From Polynucleobacter paneuropaeus (GTDB lineage Bacteria; Pseudomonadota; Gammaproteobacteria; Burkholderiales; Burkholderiaceae): 64,000 nt of DNA. The number at the start of each line of letters is the position of its first letter. The first letter of the stretch is position 1. Location of the stretch: assembly GCF_003261235.1 (NCBI RefSeq), contig NZ_CP030085.1, positions 1,331,216-1,395,215 of the forward strand, read 5' to 3'. Under the pieces are notes generated by a model, which saw only the letters and a program-made list of their open reading frames with translations, was not told the origin of the DNA and searched no databases. Shown here piece by piece: positions 50,894-59,109 of the stretch. Both the position numbers and the translations under genes were made by a program.

Positions 50894-51205
50894 ATGAACA
50901 TGACACTTAGCGCTGAGGACATTTTTGACCAAGTACAACAAATGCCTACCAAGGAGCGCGTTAAATTTTTTGCACTTATTGCAACCAATGCCTTCCAAAA
51001 AGTCGACTTCTCACACGAAGAAGTATTTGGTCACTTAAAAAGCACTTCGTTCACGGCGGATGAAGCAGCGCAATATCTCGAAGTATCAATGCCCACCTTT
51101 CGTCGATATGTTCAGTCTGGTAAGTTAAAGCCCAAAAGCACTATTGGAAGAAGTCAACTTTTTGCAAGCCCTGATCTGCGTAAGCTGAAAATGAGGCTGA
51201 AGTAA
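50894..51205 (+). CDS. HTH antitoxin partner
   Basis: The 103-aa protein has an N-terminal helical part (EDIFDQVQQMPTKERVKFFA) that may bind the toxin and a C-terminal excisionase/MerR-like HTH (FTADEAAQYLEVSMPTFRRY, then QSGKLKPKSTIGRSQLFA). It is 43 nt downstream of the toxin and 16 nt upstream of darP. It is likely to repress the operon through the palindromes at 50513-50548. Confidence 0.75.
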   Translation: MNMTLSAEDIFDQVQQMPTKERVKFFALIATNAFQKVDFSHEEVFGHLKSTSFTADEAAQYLEVSMPTFRRYVQSGKLKPKSTIGRSQLFASPDLRKLKMRLK

Positions 51206-51221
51206 GGCTTAAAATACACAA

Positions 51222-51749
51222 ATGCACGTTAATGAAAAGAATCGCACCCCCAAACTAGAGGACTCTGACGACGGACCTAGTAAGTCTGAGCTCAAGCGCC
51301 AAATGACTGAGCGTCAGAAGCTCGCCGAGGTGTTGGCAGCCCTCAGTAGCGATGCTTTGCAATCGATCCCGATGGATGAGACTATCAAAGATGCCATTGC
51401 CGAGACACCCAAGATCAAGAGCTTTGAAGGGATTCGCCGTCATAAGCAATACCTTGGCAAACTCATGCGCTTTTTGGATGAAGCTGAACTCGAGGCGATT
51501 CAAAAACGCTTAGATGCGATTCAAGGAGTCAGTAAAGCAGAGACCGCAAAACTGCATATGCTCGAGAACTACCGCGATCGCTTGCTGGCAGATGACAATG
51601 CGCTAACCAAATTGATTGAGCAGTTTCCGGATATGGATATTCAGAATATGCGCACGCTGATTCGTAATGCTCGAAAAGAGCGTGAATCTAATAAACCACC
51701 GAAATCCTATCGCGAGATCTTTCAGGCTCTCAAAGACTTAGGGCTCTAG
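51222..51749 (+). CDS. darP: Ribosome maturation protein DarP (YjgA)
   Basis: The 175-aa protein has the YjgA/DUF615 features KSELKRQMTERQKLAEVLAAL, LQSIPMDETIKDAIAE, IRRHKQYLGKLMRFLDEAEL and ENYRDRLLADD. DarP binds late 50S assembly intermediates and aids peptidyl-transferase centre formation. It may be partly read from the TA operon just ahead (16 nt). Confidence 0.93.
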   Translation: MHVNEKNRTPKLEDSDDGPSKSELKRQMTERQKLAEVLAALSSDALQSIPMDETIKDAIAETPKIKSFEGIRRHKQYLGKLMRFLDEAELEAIQKRLDAIQGVSKAETAKLHMLENYRDRLLADDNALTKLIEQFPDMDIQNMRTLIRNARKERESNKPPKSYREIFQALKDLGL

Positions 51750-51753
51750 CCCT

Positions 51754-52821
51754 CTAGCTCAGCTTCAAAGTGCGTGATGGTACTTCCACCCAGCGATACA
51801 AGTAATTAGCAGCAAGCCAACTCATAAATACCGAAATCAACATGAGGGCGATGGCCATCATTCCATCGTGACGCTGATCCATACCCCAAGCAATATAGAG
51901 AGTATTGGCCAATAAGATGAATGAGAAATGCAGCAAGAAGGCACAGTAGGATCGGCGACTACTCCATAAAATCGCATTGACGAGCTTATGGTATTTCATA
52001 TGCTTGTGATCTTGGTAGGCGCGATCACCCCAAATAATCAAGGCTAAAGACACTACTAAAGCCAGAATATTGCGCATCCAAATTTGCTGAAAACTGGAAA
52101 GCACAATCACTGCCGTCACAATGCCTAAAAAGATTCTGGCTAAACGGTTGACCTTGGGATCGGTATCGTTTTTAGATAACTGAGCCAATATGCCTAAACC
52201 ATACGGGCCCATGAAATAAATAAAGTAGTTCTCATAGGTGCCAAGGCGATTGAAGTACAACAGGGATGCAACGCAGAAAATCGCCAGCATCCAAATCAGT
52301 GAACGAAAGCCGGGGAACATACCCAACATCAAAGCGAGAATGGCATAAAGCTGCCAATCAATCGCGACATACCAAACCCCAGCAGAAATTGAATCAAGGC
52401 CCAGAATGCCTTGTAAGAAGAAGAGGTGCGATAAAAATTGAGCCAGTGTTTCTGACTGACCGACAAACTCATCCTTGACCCAAAAGCGCGCCACCCATGC
52501 GCAAGCAATCGTCAGTAATAAAGCAATGACATAAGGTGCAAACAAACGCAGATAGCGATTGATAATGACTTTGAGAACTGCGTGAACAGTGCGCAACTTC
52601 TCTTGCTTAAGCAGTGATTGCGCTGCTAGATAGCCACCTATCACCAAAAAGATCTGCACTGCATAACGGCCATAGTTAAAGAGCCATGCCATGAGATTGG
52701 GCAAAACAGTGCGCGCATCTTCTGCAATCTGTCCGTAACTAGACAGATGGTGAAGAATGATTGTCAGGGCTGCAAAGGTCTTTAAAAAATCAACCAGCAG
52801 AAAGTGGGTTTTAGTCTGCAA
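51754..52821 (-). CDS. Acyltransferase family 3 membrane protein
   Basis: The 355-aa protein has about ten membrane helices. DFLKTFAALTIILHHLSSYG holds the catalytic His of the OafA/NolL family; GRYAVQIFLVIGGYLAAQSL and YVAIDWQLYAILALM follow. It would O-acetylate a sugar or lipid at the inner membrane. The start is TTG (MQTKTHFL), with a weak ribosome site. It is convergent with darP, 4 nt apart. Confidence 0.88.
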   Translation of the reverse strand: MQTKTHFLLVDFLKTFAALTIILHHLSSYGQIAEDARTVLPNLMAWLFNYGRYAVQIFLVIGGYLAAQSLLKQEKLRTVHAVLKVIINRYLRLFAPYVIALLLTIACAWVARFWVKDEFVGQSETLAQFLSHLFFLQGILGLDSISAGVWYVAIDWQLYAILALMLGMFPGFRSLIWMLAIFCVASLLYFNRLGTYENYFIYFMGPYGLGILAQLSKNDTDPKVNRLARIFLGIVTAVIVLSSFQQIWMRNILALVVSLALIIWGDRAYQDHKHMKYHKLVNAILWSSRRSYCAFLLHFSFILLANTLYIAWGMDQRHDGMMAIALMLISVFMSWLAANYLYRWVEVPSRTLKLS

Positions 52822-52912
52822 GAAAAGTGCCGTCTCATGAATAACTCAGAAGACCGAGATCATAGCCTAGTTAGTAAGGCCCAAGAGGCGAATCCGCACT
52901 ACTTTGATAAAA

Positions 52913-53083
52913 CTACTTTGATTTGGCCTTGCCCAGCAAAGAGCTCAGCAGTGGATTGCTGCTGGCGAGCTCTTTTTTGGTCTTGGCTTTTTCATTTGCT
53001 GCAGGTTTGGCAACCTTGCTCGCATTTTTCATGCGATGGGAGACCGCCAAACCAAGATTCTTATATAGATCTGTTTTCTTCAT
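52913..53083 (-). CDS. Small basic protein, 56 aa
   Basis: The gene starts at an ATG at 53083 and encodes a lysine-rich protein (MKKTDLYKNLGLAVSHRM, then KPAANEKAKTKKELASSNP and LLSSLLGKAKSK). Its N-terminus looks like a family I recall in betaproteobacteria starting 'KKTDLxKNLGLK'. It may bind nucleic acid. The ribosome site is weak. It lies between the acyltransferase and HdeD genes on the same strand. Confidence 0.5.
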   Translation of the reverse strand: MKKTDLYKNLGLAVSHRMKNASKVAKPAANEKAKTKKELASSNPLLSSLLGKAKSK

Positions 53084-53125
53084 ATCGATACCGTAATACT
53101 AAGCAAGAAATTCCTCAGCAATACA

Positions 53126-53725
53126 TTAGCTTGCTGTGTGGGACTTGGCTGCAATACCGATAAAGAGTAAGGTCCAGCCCTGCAAGAGCAATTCAATAGC
53201 GATCAGCAAACCAGGCAACCAGAAACTCGAAGCGGGGAAGCTATTCATGATCAATACGCCCATCAAGATGGAAATGATGGCAGACAGAACCAACCAGAAC
53301 CACTGACCAAAAGGACGGTGATGAAAGGCGGCGATCAAGCGTAGAAAACCGGTGATAAAGAAAATCGCTGCTAGCCACAAGGTAATGACTTCAAGCGCTG
53401 GGATTGGAAAGAGCCAAGTGTAAAGACCCGCAACGATATACAAAATGGCAAATATGATCTGAATTCCAACGCTTTTCCAACCGCTCGATTGAAATGCATG
53501 AATGGCTTGCAAAACGCCGCCAATAATTAAAAAGGCGCCCAATACATTAATCGTGACAAAAGAGAACATCACTTGACCAGCCACACCAATCATGCCCAGC
53601 GCAATAAACAAAATGCCTAAGGCAATTAGCATGCCAGGTGCTTTAGCAACAGCGCCTAGGACCTGTGTGCGCATCGCTGCAATCTGATCCATTGATAAAC
53701 CGGTTGTTGTATTACTCATGCTCAA
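53126..53725 (-). CDS. HdeD-family (DUF308) membrane protein
   Basis: The 199-aa protein has six helices. LITLGILFIALGMIGV-like repeats (MLIALGILFIALGMIG; FAILYIVAGLYTWLFPIPAL; LVLSAIISILMGVLIMNSFP) are the HdeD/DUF308 pattern. In E. coli HdeD aids acid resistance at high cell density; in other bacteria the role is not shown. Confidence 0.9.
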   Translation of the reverse strand: MSMSNTTTGLSMDQIAAMRTQVLGAVAKAPGMLIALGILFIALGMIGVAGQVMFSFVTINVLGAFLIIGGVLQAIHAFQSSGWKSVGIQIIFAILYIVAGLYTWLFPIPALEVITLWLAAIFFITGFLRLIAAFHHRPFGQWFWLVLSAIISILMGVLIMNSFPASSFWLPGLLIAIELLLQGWTLLFIGIAAKSHTAS

Positions 53726-53901
53726 TTCCCCCTTAAAGTTTTAATATGAAGTATTTCCATGCCCAACTGTATCAATAAAAGATGGCATTGCCCTGAAATT
53801 GGGTTTGCGCTAGCTATTGACGAGTATTTAAGGCTCTTCCCACTTAGTGTCTAAGAAAAACAGTATGCTTACCGTTCATTGTTGAGAAAGCACTATTGAA
53901 T

Positions 53902-54123
53902 ATGGATAACACCCTTACCATCGTCTTTGGCATTGTGGCCATTTTGCTACCCATCCTGGCAGGCCGTCTGGTTTGGAAGCGCTTTGATCAGTACTTTGGC
54001 AGAAACGATGAAGCTTATATGGATAGTTTGGAATACTTTCTAAAAAAAATTGGGTTGACTGCTTTAGTCGCGCTCATCGTGCTTTGGCTAGGTATGAGCT
54101 TGGTATTTAGCAATCAAGCTTAA
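53902..54123 (+). CDS. Small membrane protein, unknown
   Basis: Start at the ATG at 53902 (MDNTLTIVFG); a TTG two codons upstream is possible. The 73-aa protein has two helices flanking a charged loop (WKRFDQYFGRNDEAYMD). Function unknown. The next gene, another membrane protein, is 13 nt downstream, so the pair is probably one operon. Confidence 0.6.
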   Translation: MDNTLTIVFGIVAILLPILAGRLVWKRFDQYFGRNDEAYMDSLEYFLKKIGLTALVALIVLWLGMSLVFSNQA

Positions 54124-54136
54124 ATAAGAACTAAAC

Positions 54137-54496
54137 GTGAAAGCCGTTCTTCTCAAGTCCAAATTGAACTTTGCGGTGCTAGCCAGCATCCTTTTATTCA
54201 TCGTGATGGGTAAGAACGCTTACCCCGCTTTTACGCAAAGTGTTTTTATCAACGCCGATCAACTCGTCTCTGATCTGATTTTGGTCTTTGTGGCCATCAC
54301 GCTTGGGGCCTTTATTGCGAACTTTGCCATTGTGGTTTTGGGTTGCCTTACTGCCTTCGTGGTGGCCAGTATCTTGGTTTACCAAGGGCTGGTTTTTCAA
54401 TACCTCACCCAGGACTATTTAGTAGCTGTGTTGATTGTGGTCCTAGGCTTTGCAGCGATTGCGAATTTGTATAGGCAATACCAACATGGTCAATAA
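54137..54496 (+). CDS. Small membrane protein, unknown
   Basis: The 119-aa protein starts with GTG and has four hydrophobic segments (about 10-25, 41-65, 67-86 and 93-111). I do not recognise a family. It forms a probable operon with the 73-aa membrane protein. Confidence 0.6.
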   Translation: MKAVLLKSKLNFAVLASILLFIVMGKNAYPAFTQSVFINADQLVSDLILVFVAITLGAFIANFAIVVLGCLTAFVVASILVYQGLVFQYLTQDYLVAVLIVVLGFAAIANLYRQYQHGQ

Positions 54497-54579
54497 GTCA
54501 AAATACTGACTTGATAGCTTGCAGACGCCAATCACCTCCAGAAGCACTCTAAATTCTAAGTAGCAAATTGGGACATCGA

Positions 54580-54828
54580 TTACCGATCTTTCAAGTCATT
54601 TATCACGTGACTAATCTGAGGTAGTTTGCTCTCAAGAAAGGCGTTGATCTGATCATCGCTAGCAGTCAATAGTGTCTTGTCCTCCACAGCACTTTTAGGG
54701 ACAAAATAGCCAAGTATTACGTTGCGATCAAGTATTGCTATGGGCTGATTGCCTGCCTTAGCTATTAACTTATCAGGCTCTCTTAGCTCTGCGAGAGTGG
54801 CGGTTAATTTAGTTGGCAAAAATTCCAT
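54580..54828 (-). CDS. Phd/StbD-like antitoxin, apparently orphan
   Basis: The 82-aa protein shows the Phd/YefM-type pattern (LTATLAELREPDKLIAKAGN, then QPIAILDRNVILGYFVPKSA), where the phrase 'QPIAILxxNxxxGYFVP' is like StbD/RelB antitoxins. No toxin gene is on either side: downstream is an opposite-strand membrane gene and upstream is higA, which already has higB. It may be a survivor of a lost pair. Confidence 0.65.
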   Translation of the reverse strand: MEFLPTKLTATLAELREPDKLIAKAGNQPIAILDRNVILGYFVPKSAVEDKTLLTASDDQINAFLESKLPQISHVINDLKDR

Positions 54829-54878
54829 GGATCACCCTTTAATTCATTTAATAGCATCAAATTAAGTATGTCGATTCA

Positions 54879-55184
54879 TTAAGCAGCAATTCGAAATACC
54901 CGAATTCTGGGTTCTATTTCTTCTTGCAGATTTCTCTTAGCCATTCGCATGTCGTACTCAGACTGCAAGTTCAACCAAAAGCGGGGCTCCATTGAAAAAA
55001 ATAAGCCTAAGCGCAATGCTGTATCAGCAGTAATGGGGCGAGTGCCATGGATGATTTCGCTAATTCGACTTGGCGAGACATCAATATCGGCCGCTAGCTG
55101 ACGGGAAGTAATACCCATTGGCTTCATAAAGTCTTCTAGCAAAATTTCGCCAGGATGAATTTCATCAAGTAATTTCGTTGTCAT
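54879..55184 (-). CDS. higA: HigA-family antitoxin
   Basis: The frame opens at 55208, but GAGG lies five bases before the ATG at 55184 (MTTKLLDEIHPG), so I use that start (101 aa). The HTH is MGITSRQLAADIDVSPSRIS followed by GTRPITADTALRLGLFFS, typical of HigA. It neutralises HigB and represses the operon. It follows higB in the usual toxin-first order. Confidence 0.93.
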   Translation of the reverse strand: MTTKLLDEIHPGEILLEDFMKPMGITSRQLAADIDVSPSRISEIIHGTRPITADTALRLGLFFSMEPRFWLNLQSEYDMRMAKRNLQEEIEPRIRVFRIAA

Positions 55185-55191
55185 CATATCC

Positions 55192-55470
55192 TCAGTGGTA
55201 ATCCACAATCTCTACATTGTGTGCTCCATCTTCCCTCCATACAAAACATATACGCCATTGATGATTAATTCGAATGCTGTACTGCCCCCTTCGATTTCCA
55301 ATCAACAATTCCAACATATTCCCCGGCGGAGTTCGTAAGTCTGATATGGCTGTAGCAGCATGCAATTGCAATAACTTGCGTCTTGCCGCCCTCTCAATAT
55401 TTCCGAACTTCTTGCTTGGCTTGCTATCAAATAAGTCCTTTGTTAGGCCGCATAAGAATGAATGGATCAT
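55192..55470 (-). CDS. higB: HigB-family toxin
   Basis: The 92-aa protein has KDLFDSKPSKKFGNIERAAR, LRTPPGNMLELLIGNRRGQY and SIRINHQWRICFVWREDGAH followed by VEIVDYH, the full HigB/RelE signature. It cleaves mRNA on the ribosome. A perfect palindrome lies 10 bp upstream of its start. Confidence 0.93.
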   Translation of the reverse strand: MIHSFLCGLTKDLFDSKPSKKFGNIERAARRKLLQLHAATAISDLRTPPGNMLELLIGNRRGQYSIRINHQWRICFVWREDGAHNVEIVDYH

Positions 55471-55480
55471 GCGTTATGAT

Positions 55481-55497
55481 ATTCTGTATAACAGAAT
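55481..55497. promoter_or_regulatory. higBA operator
   Basis: ATTCTGT-ATA-ACAGAAT, a perfect 7+3+7 palindrome 10 bp before the higB start, overlapping a likely -10 region. It is the probable HigA site. Confidence 0.75.
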
Positions 55498-55567
55498 CTG
55501 TCAAATAGAACTTTTGTTATTTTTTCTACCTTTTAGCGCCAAAAAAAATTAAGCGCCTAAGTCGCTT

Positions 55568-55585
55568 TATACCAATATAGGTATA
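55568..55585. promoter_or_regulatory. Palindrome upstream of cysI
   Basis: TATACC-AATATA-GGTATA, a perfect 6+6+6 repeat 57 bp before cysI. The position suits a regulator such as CysB (LysR type, with ATA-rich dyads), but identity is inferred. Confidence 0.5.
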
Positions 55586-55642
55586 ACACCTTAATTTATG
55601 ATTATTTGAAGAAATATCAAAAATCCCTGAAAATCAGTCCCT

Positions 55643-57343
55643 ATGTATAAATACGACTATATCGACCAGACCTTGGTCAATGAGCGGGTTACCCAATTTA
55701 AAGACCAAGTACAGCGTCGTATCGATGGCTCTTTGCCCGAAGAAGAGTTTCGGCCGCTACGTCTACAAAACGGTCTGTATCACCAGCGCCATGCCTATAT
55801 GCTGCGTGTAGCCATCCCTTATGGGCTGTTAAGTAGCGAACAGTTGCGCACCCTCGCCAACATCTCTGAAAAATATGACCGCGGCTATGGGCATTTCACG
55901 ACCCGTCAGAATATTCAATTTAACTGGATCAAACTAGAAGAGTCTCCAGCGATTTTGGCAGACCTAGCCAAAGTACAAATGCACGCGATTCAAACGTCGG
56001 GTAACTGTATTCGTAACATTACAAGCGATGCTTTTGCTGGTGTTGCTGCTGATGAATACGTCGATCCTCGCCCCGTTTGTGAATTACTTCGTCAATGGTC
56101 AACATTGCATCCCGAGTTTGCATTTCTGCCACGAAAATTTAAGTTTGCCGTGTGTGGTGCCAAAGAGGATCGTACGATTTTGCTTTGCCATGATGTGGGT
56201 ATTTCGCTCAAGAATAATTCCGGGGGCGAACTCGTGGCGGATATATATGCTGGCGGCGGCATGGGCAGAACCCCTATCCTGGGCTCACTCATTAAAGAGA
56301 GCTTGCCCTGGAATGTCCTCCCGAGTTATTTAACGGCCCTACTGCGCGTCTATAACCGTTTTGGACGCCGGGACAATATCTACAAAGCCCGTATCAAGAT
56401 CTTGGTTAAAGCCCTAGGCCCAGAAGAATTTGCTCGCCAAGTTGAAGGTGAATGGGCAAGCATTAAAGACGGGGATGACAATTTCCAGCAATCGGAATGG
56501 GATCGGGTTGCTAAGCACTTTACCAAGCCTGCTTACAAAACTGCAGAACAAATTAGTACGGAAGATCTCATCCAAAGTGCTCTTGAGAATGAAAGAGCCG
56601 CTTTTGCAAGATGGTTAGAGCACAACGTCAAAGCCCATCAGGTGCCGGGTTACGCCAGTGTGATTTTCTCTTTAAAGCCCCATGGCTCTGTAGCACCGGG
56701 AGATGCCACCACGGAACAAATGCTCGCGATTGCTGATTTGGCCGATCAATACAGTTTTAGTGAACTGCGCGTCACGCACGAGCAAAACTTGGTGCTCGCT
56801 GATGTTGAGCAAGCTAGGCTACTTGAGCTGTGGCACAAGGCTAAAGCACAAAATGTAGTGCTGCCCAATATTGGATTACTGACTGACATCATTGCTTGCC
56901 CTGGTGGTGACTTTTGCTCACTAGCCAATGCCAAGTCACTGCCCATTGCTAAGGCGATACAGGAGCGCTTTGATGATCTGGATTATTTGCACGATCTAGG
57001 CGAAATCTCACTCAATATCTCGGGTTGTATTAATTCGTGTGGTCACCATCACGTTGGCAATATTGGCGTACTGGGTGTCGATAAAGATGGGCAGGAGTGG
57101 TATCAGATTACTTTAGGTGGCGAGCAGGGTAATCATGCTGCTATCGGAAAAGTGATTGGCCCTTCTTTTGGTGCCGAGCAAATCCCTGATGTGATGGCTG
57201 ACATCATTGATACCTTTGTGAAGCACCGTACTGCCGATGAGCCCTTCATTGAGACCTATCGCCGGCTTGGCGTAACGCCATTTAAAGAAGCGGCTTATTT
57301 AAATCGGTCTAAAGAGAGCTCTGCTGCAGGAGCAACGGCATGA
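55643..57343 (+). CDS. cysI: Sulfite (nitrite) reductase haemoprotein CysI
   Basis: The 566-aa enzyme has two ferredoxin-like half domains and two sirohaem domains. Substrate-binding part: YGHFTTRQNIQFNWIKLEE and QTSGNCIRNITSDAFAG. Fe4S4-sirohaem ligands: IIACPGGDFCSLANAKS and NISGCINSCGHHHVGNIGVL. It reduces sulfite to sulfide with six electrons. The closest relatives I know sit in Burkholderiales cys operons. The start codon of DUF934 overlaps its stop by 4 nt. Confidence 0.93.
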   Translation: MYKYDYIDQTLVNERVTQFKDQVQRRIDGSLPEEEFRPLRLQNGLYHQRHAYMLRVAIPYGLLSSEQLRTLANISEKYDRGYGHFTTRQNIQFNWIKLEESPAILADLAKVQMHAIQTSGNCIRNITSDAFAGVAADEYVDPRPVCELLRQWSTLHPEFAFLPRKFKFAVCGAKEDRTILLCHDVGISLKNNSGGELVADIYAGGGMGRTPILGSLIKESLPWNVLPSYLTALLRVYNRFGRRDNIYKARIKILVKALGPEEFARQVEGEWASIKDGDDNFQQSEWDRVAKHFTKPAYKTAEQISTEDLIQSALENERAAFARWLEHNVKAHQVPGYASVIFSLKPHGSVAPGDATTEQMLAIADLADQYSFSELRVTHEQNLVLADVEQARLLELWHKAKAQNVVLPNIGLLTDIIACPGGDFCSLANAKSLPIAKAIQERFDDLDYLHDLGEISLNISGCINSCGHHHVGNIGVLGVDKDGQEWYQITLGGEQGNHAAIGKVIGPSFGAEQIPDVMADIIDTFVKHRTADEPFIETYRRLGVTPFKEAAYLNRSKESSAAGATA

Positions 57344-57930
57344 GTGAACACGTGAGCCAAACCAATCGTGTGCTGAGCTACCCCAAAGGTGGGAAACCTG
57401 CCATCATTACCAATGAATGGCAAGTTTGGCATGGCGATGAAACAGAGCTAAGCAATCTGAATCCAAAGCAAAAAGTTTTAGTGCCTTTTAGCTGGTGGCT
57501 AATGCATGGTCAAGCTCAGGTAAAAGATTCCACCTCTGAATTAGCCAAACGGATTCAAGAAAAAACGATTGGTGTTTGGTTTGCGGCAGATGACGATATT
57601 CTCAAACACCTTGATGTGATTGAAGCGGGTAAGTTAATTTGGCCTTTAGTTGGAGCAGACTTTCCGATCTTTCGGGATGGCAGAAGTTTTAGTACCGCTG
57701 CGCTCTTGCGTGAACGTTTTCACTGGACAGGAGAAATCCGCGCGATTGGCGATGTGCTAATTGATCAACTCATTTTAGGTGCACGCTCTGGCTTTGATAG
57801 CTTTGCATTACGCGCCGATCAAAATACCGATGTTGCGCTCAAGCAATTTAATCTCTTTACGGTGACGACACAGAACAGCTGGCGCGACTGTAGGAGTCAA
57901 CTTAGCAATCAGCTAACTGAGGCCGTTTAA
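57340..57930 (+). CDS. DUF934 family protein (CysI/CysH accessory)
   Basis: The 196-aa protein has the DUF934 region IGVWFAADDDILKHLDVIEA, FPIFRDGRSFSTAALLRERF and GEIRAIGDVLIDQLILGARS. The family is always near sulfite reductase and is thought to help sulfate assimilation, with no defined reaction. In other Burkholderiales cysH, cysD and cysN follow; here cobA begins 2 nt later. Confidence 0.9.
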   Translation: MSEHVSQTNRVLSYPKGGKPAIITNEWQVWHGDETELSNLNPKQKVLVPFSWWLMHGQAQVKDSTSELAKRIQEKTIGVWFAADDDILKHLDVIEAGKLIWPLVGADFPIFRDGRSFSTAALLRERFHWTGEIRAIGDVLIDQLILGARSGFDSFALRADQNTDVALKQFNLFTVTTQNSWRDCRSQLSNQLTEAV

Positions 57931-57932
57931 GA

Positions 57933-58754
57933 ATGTCTGCATTGGGAACCGTTTATCTGGTTGGCGCTGGTCCTGGCGCCGCTGATCTGATTACTGTCAG
58001 AGGCGCTAAGCTTTTGGCTAAGGCTGATATGGTGTTTCATGATGCACTCATTGATCCGGCTATGTTAGAACTGTGCCCTCAAGCTATTCAGGTCGCCGTT
58101 GGTAAACGCTGCGGCAAATTGTCATCCGCCCAAGAGTTCATTAACAAGCGTTTAGTGGACGCTGCACAAAAGTACCAAACGATTGTTCGCCTTAAAGGCG
58201 GAGACCCCATGCTCTTTGGCAGGGCCGATGAAGAAATCACTGCACTCTCTCATGCGGGTATCCCATTTGAGATCGTGCCTGGTATTACCGCAGCTCTAGC
58301 AGGCGCAGCCAGCCTACAAAAATCGCTGACATTAAGGGGTGTTGCCAGAAGCGTGGCTTTTGTGACCTTGGCACAAGCTAGTGAAAGTGGCAAGATCAAT
58401 CAAGAGCAGCCGATTCAAAATCCTAGCGCCGATACCTTGGTCTATTACATGGGTCGTAAAGATGCCGCCCAGATTGCCCAGCAATTGCTTGAATCGAGCC
58501 CTAATCACCAGCAGGATACGCCAGTGCACATTTTGGAAGCAGTATCAACCAGCAAAGAGCGCCACTGGGAGAGTAATCTACTTGCACTAGCCCAAGGAAA
58601 AGCCGATCACTGGTTTGATCCCAGCTCGCCAGCACTCATTTTGATTGGCCAAGCGCTGCAGACAAATCAAAATGATCTAAAAGGCTCTAGCTCCAAAGTC
58701 GACGATGGCTTGCAAAACAGCCTCATCTTCCCCAACAGCAGGCGTCGCGCTTAA
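57933..58754 (+). CDS. cobA: Uroporphyrinogen-III C-methyltransferase (SUMT)
   Basis: The 273-aa enzyme has VYLVGAGPGAADLITVRGAK, VRLKGGDPMLFGRADEEI and PGITAALAGAASLQKSLTLR, signatures of SUMT. It makes precorrin-2 from uroporphyrinogen III with SAM, the first step of sirohaem for CysI. Its 3' end overlaps the convergent cbiX gene by 78 nt. No precorrin-2 dehydrogenase is in the window. Confidence 0.94.
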   Translation: MSALGTVYLVGAGPGAADLITVRGAKLLAKADMVFHDALIDPAMLELCPQAIQVAVGKRCGKLSSAQEFINKRLVDAAQKYQTIVRLKGGDPMLFGRADEEITALSHAGIPFEIVPGITAALAGAASLQKSLTLRGVARSVAFVTLAQASESGKINQEQPIQNPSADTLVYYMGRKDAAQIAQQLLESSPNHQQDTPVHILEAVSTSKERHWESNLLALAQGKADHWFDPSSPALILIGQALQTNQNDLKGSSSKVDDGLQNSLIFPNSRRRA

Positions 58755-59039
58755 AGATACTTGCGGGTATTGATTGCGACATTCTTCTAGCAAGACTGGA
58801 AAGTCATTACGCAAATGACCACCTTGCCCAAAGAACACTGGCACCACCACAATTTGGGTAGCTCCCCGAGCATTTAATGTTGCAATGGCTTGCGATAAGG
58901 ATGGCTCCATCATCTCCAAAAATGCGAGCGCTACTGGAGTGGCAGGATGCTGCCCCTTCCATAGGCTAGCTAGGCGATCAAAGGGTTCACGCCACCGAAT
59001 ATCGCGGGCACCGTGGCCAAAGAGGATGATGGCTTTCAT
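58677..59039 (-). CDS. cbiX: Sirohydrochlorin cobalto/ferrochelatase (CbiX/SirB small form)
   Basis: The 120-aa short chelatase begins KAIILFGHGARDIRWREPFD and carries VVPVFFGQGGHLRNDFPVLL, with His10 and His in GGHLRND binding the metal. Single-domain forms of about 120 aa are ancestral chelatases and may work as dimers. It inserts iron (sirohaem) or cobalt. It overlaps cobA on the other strand, so both sirohaem genes end against each other. Confidence 0.93.
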   Translation of the reverse strand: MKAIILFGHGARDIRWREPFDRLASLWKGQHPATPVALAFLEMMEPSLSQAIATLNARGATQIVVVPVFFGQGGHLRNDFPVLLEECRNQYPQVSLSATPAVGEDEAVLQAIVDFGARAF

Positions 59040-59109
59040 ATATATTGTATTTTCAAGATAATTCTCTAAAGTGACACAAGCTTAACCCTAAACACTAAAA
59101 AGCGCGCAC

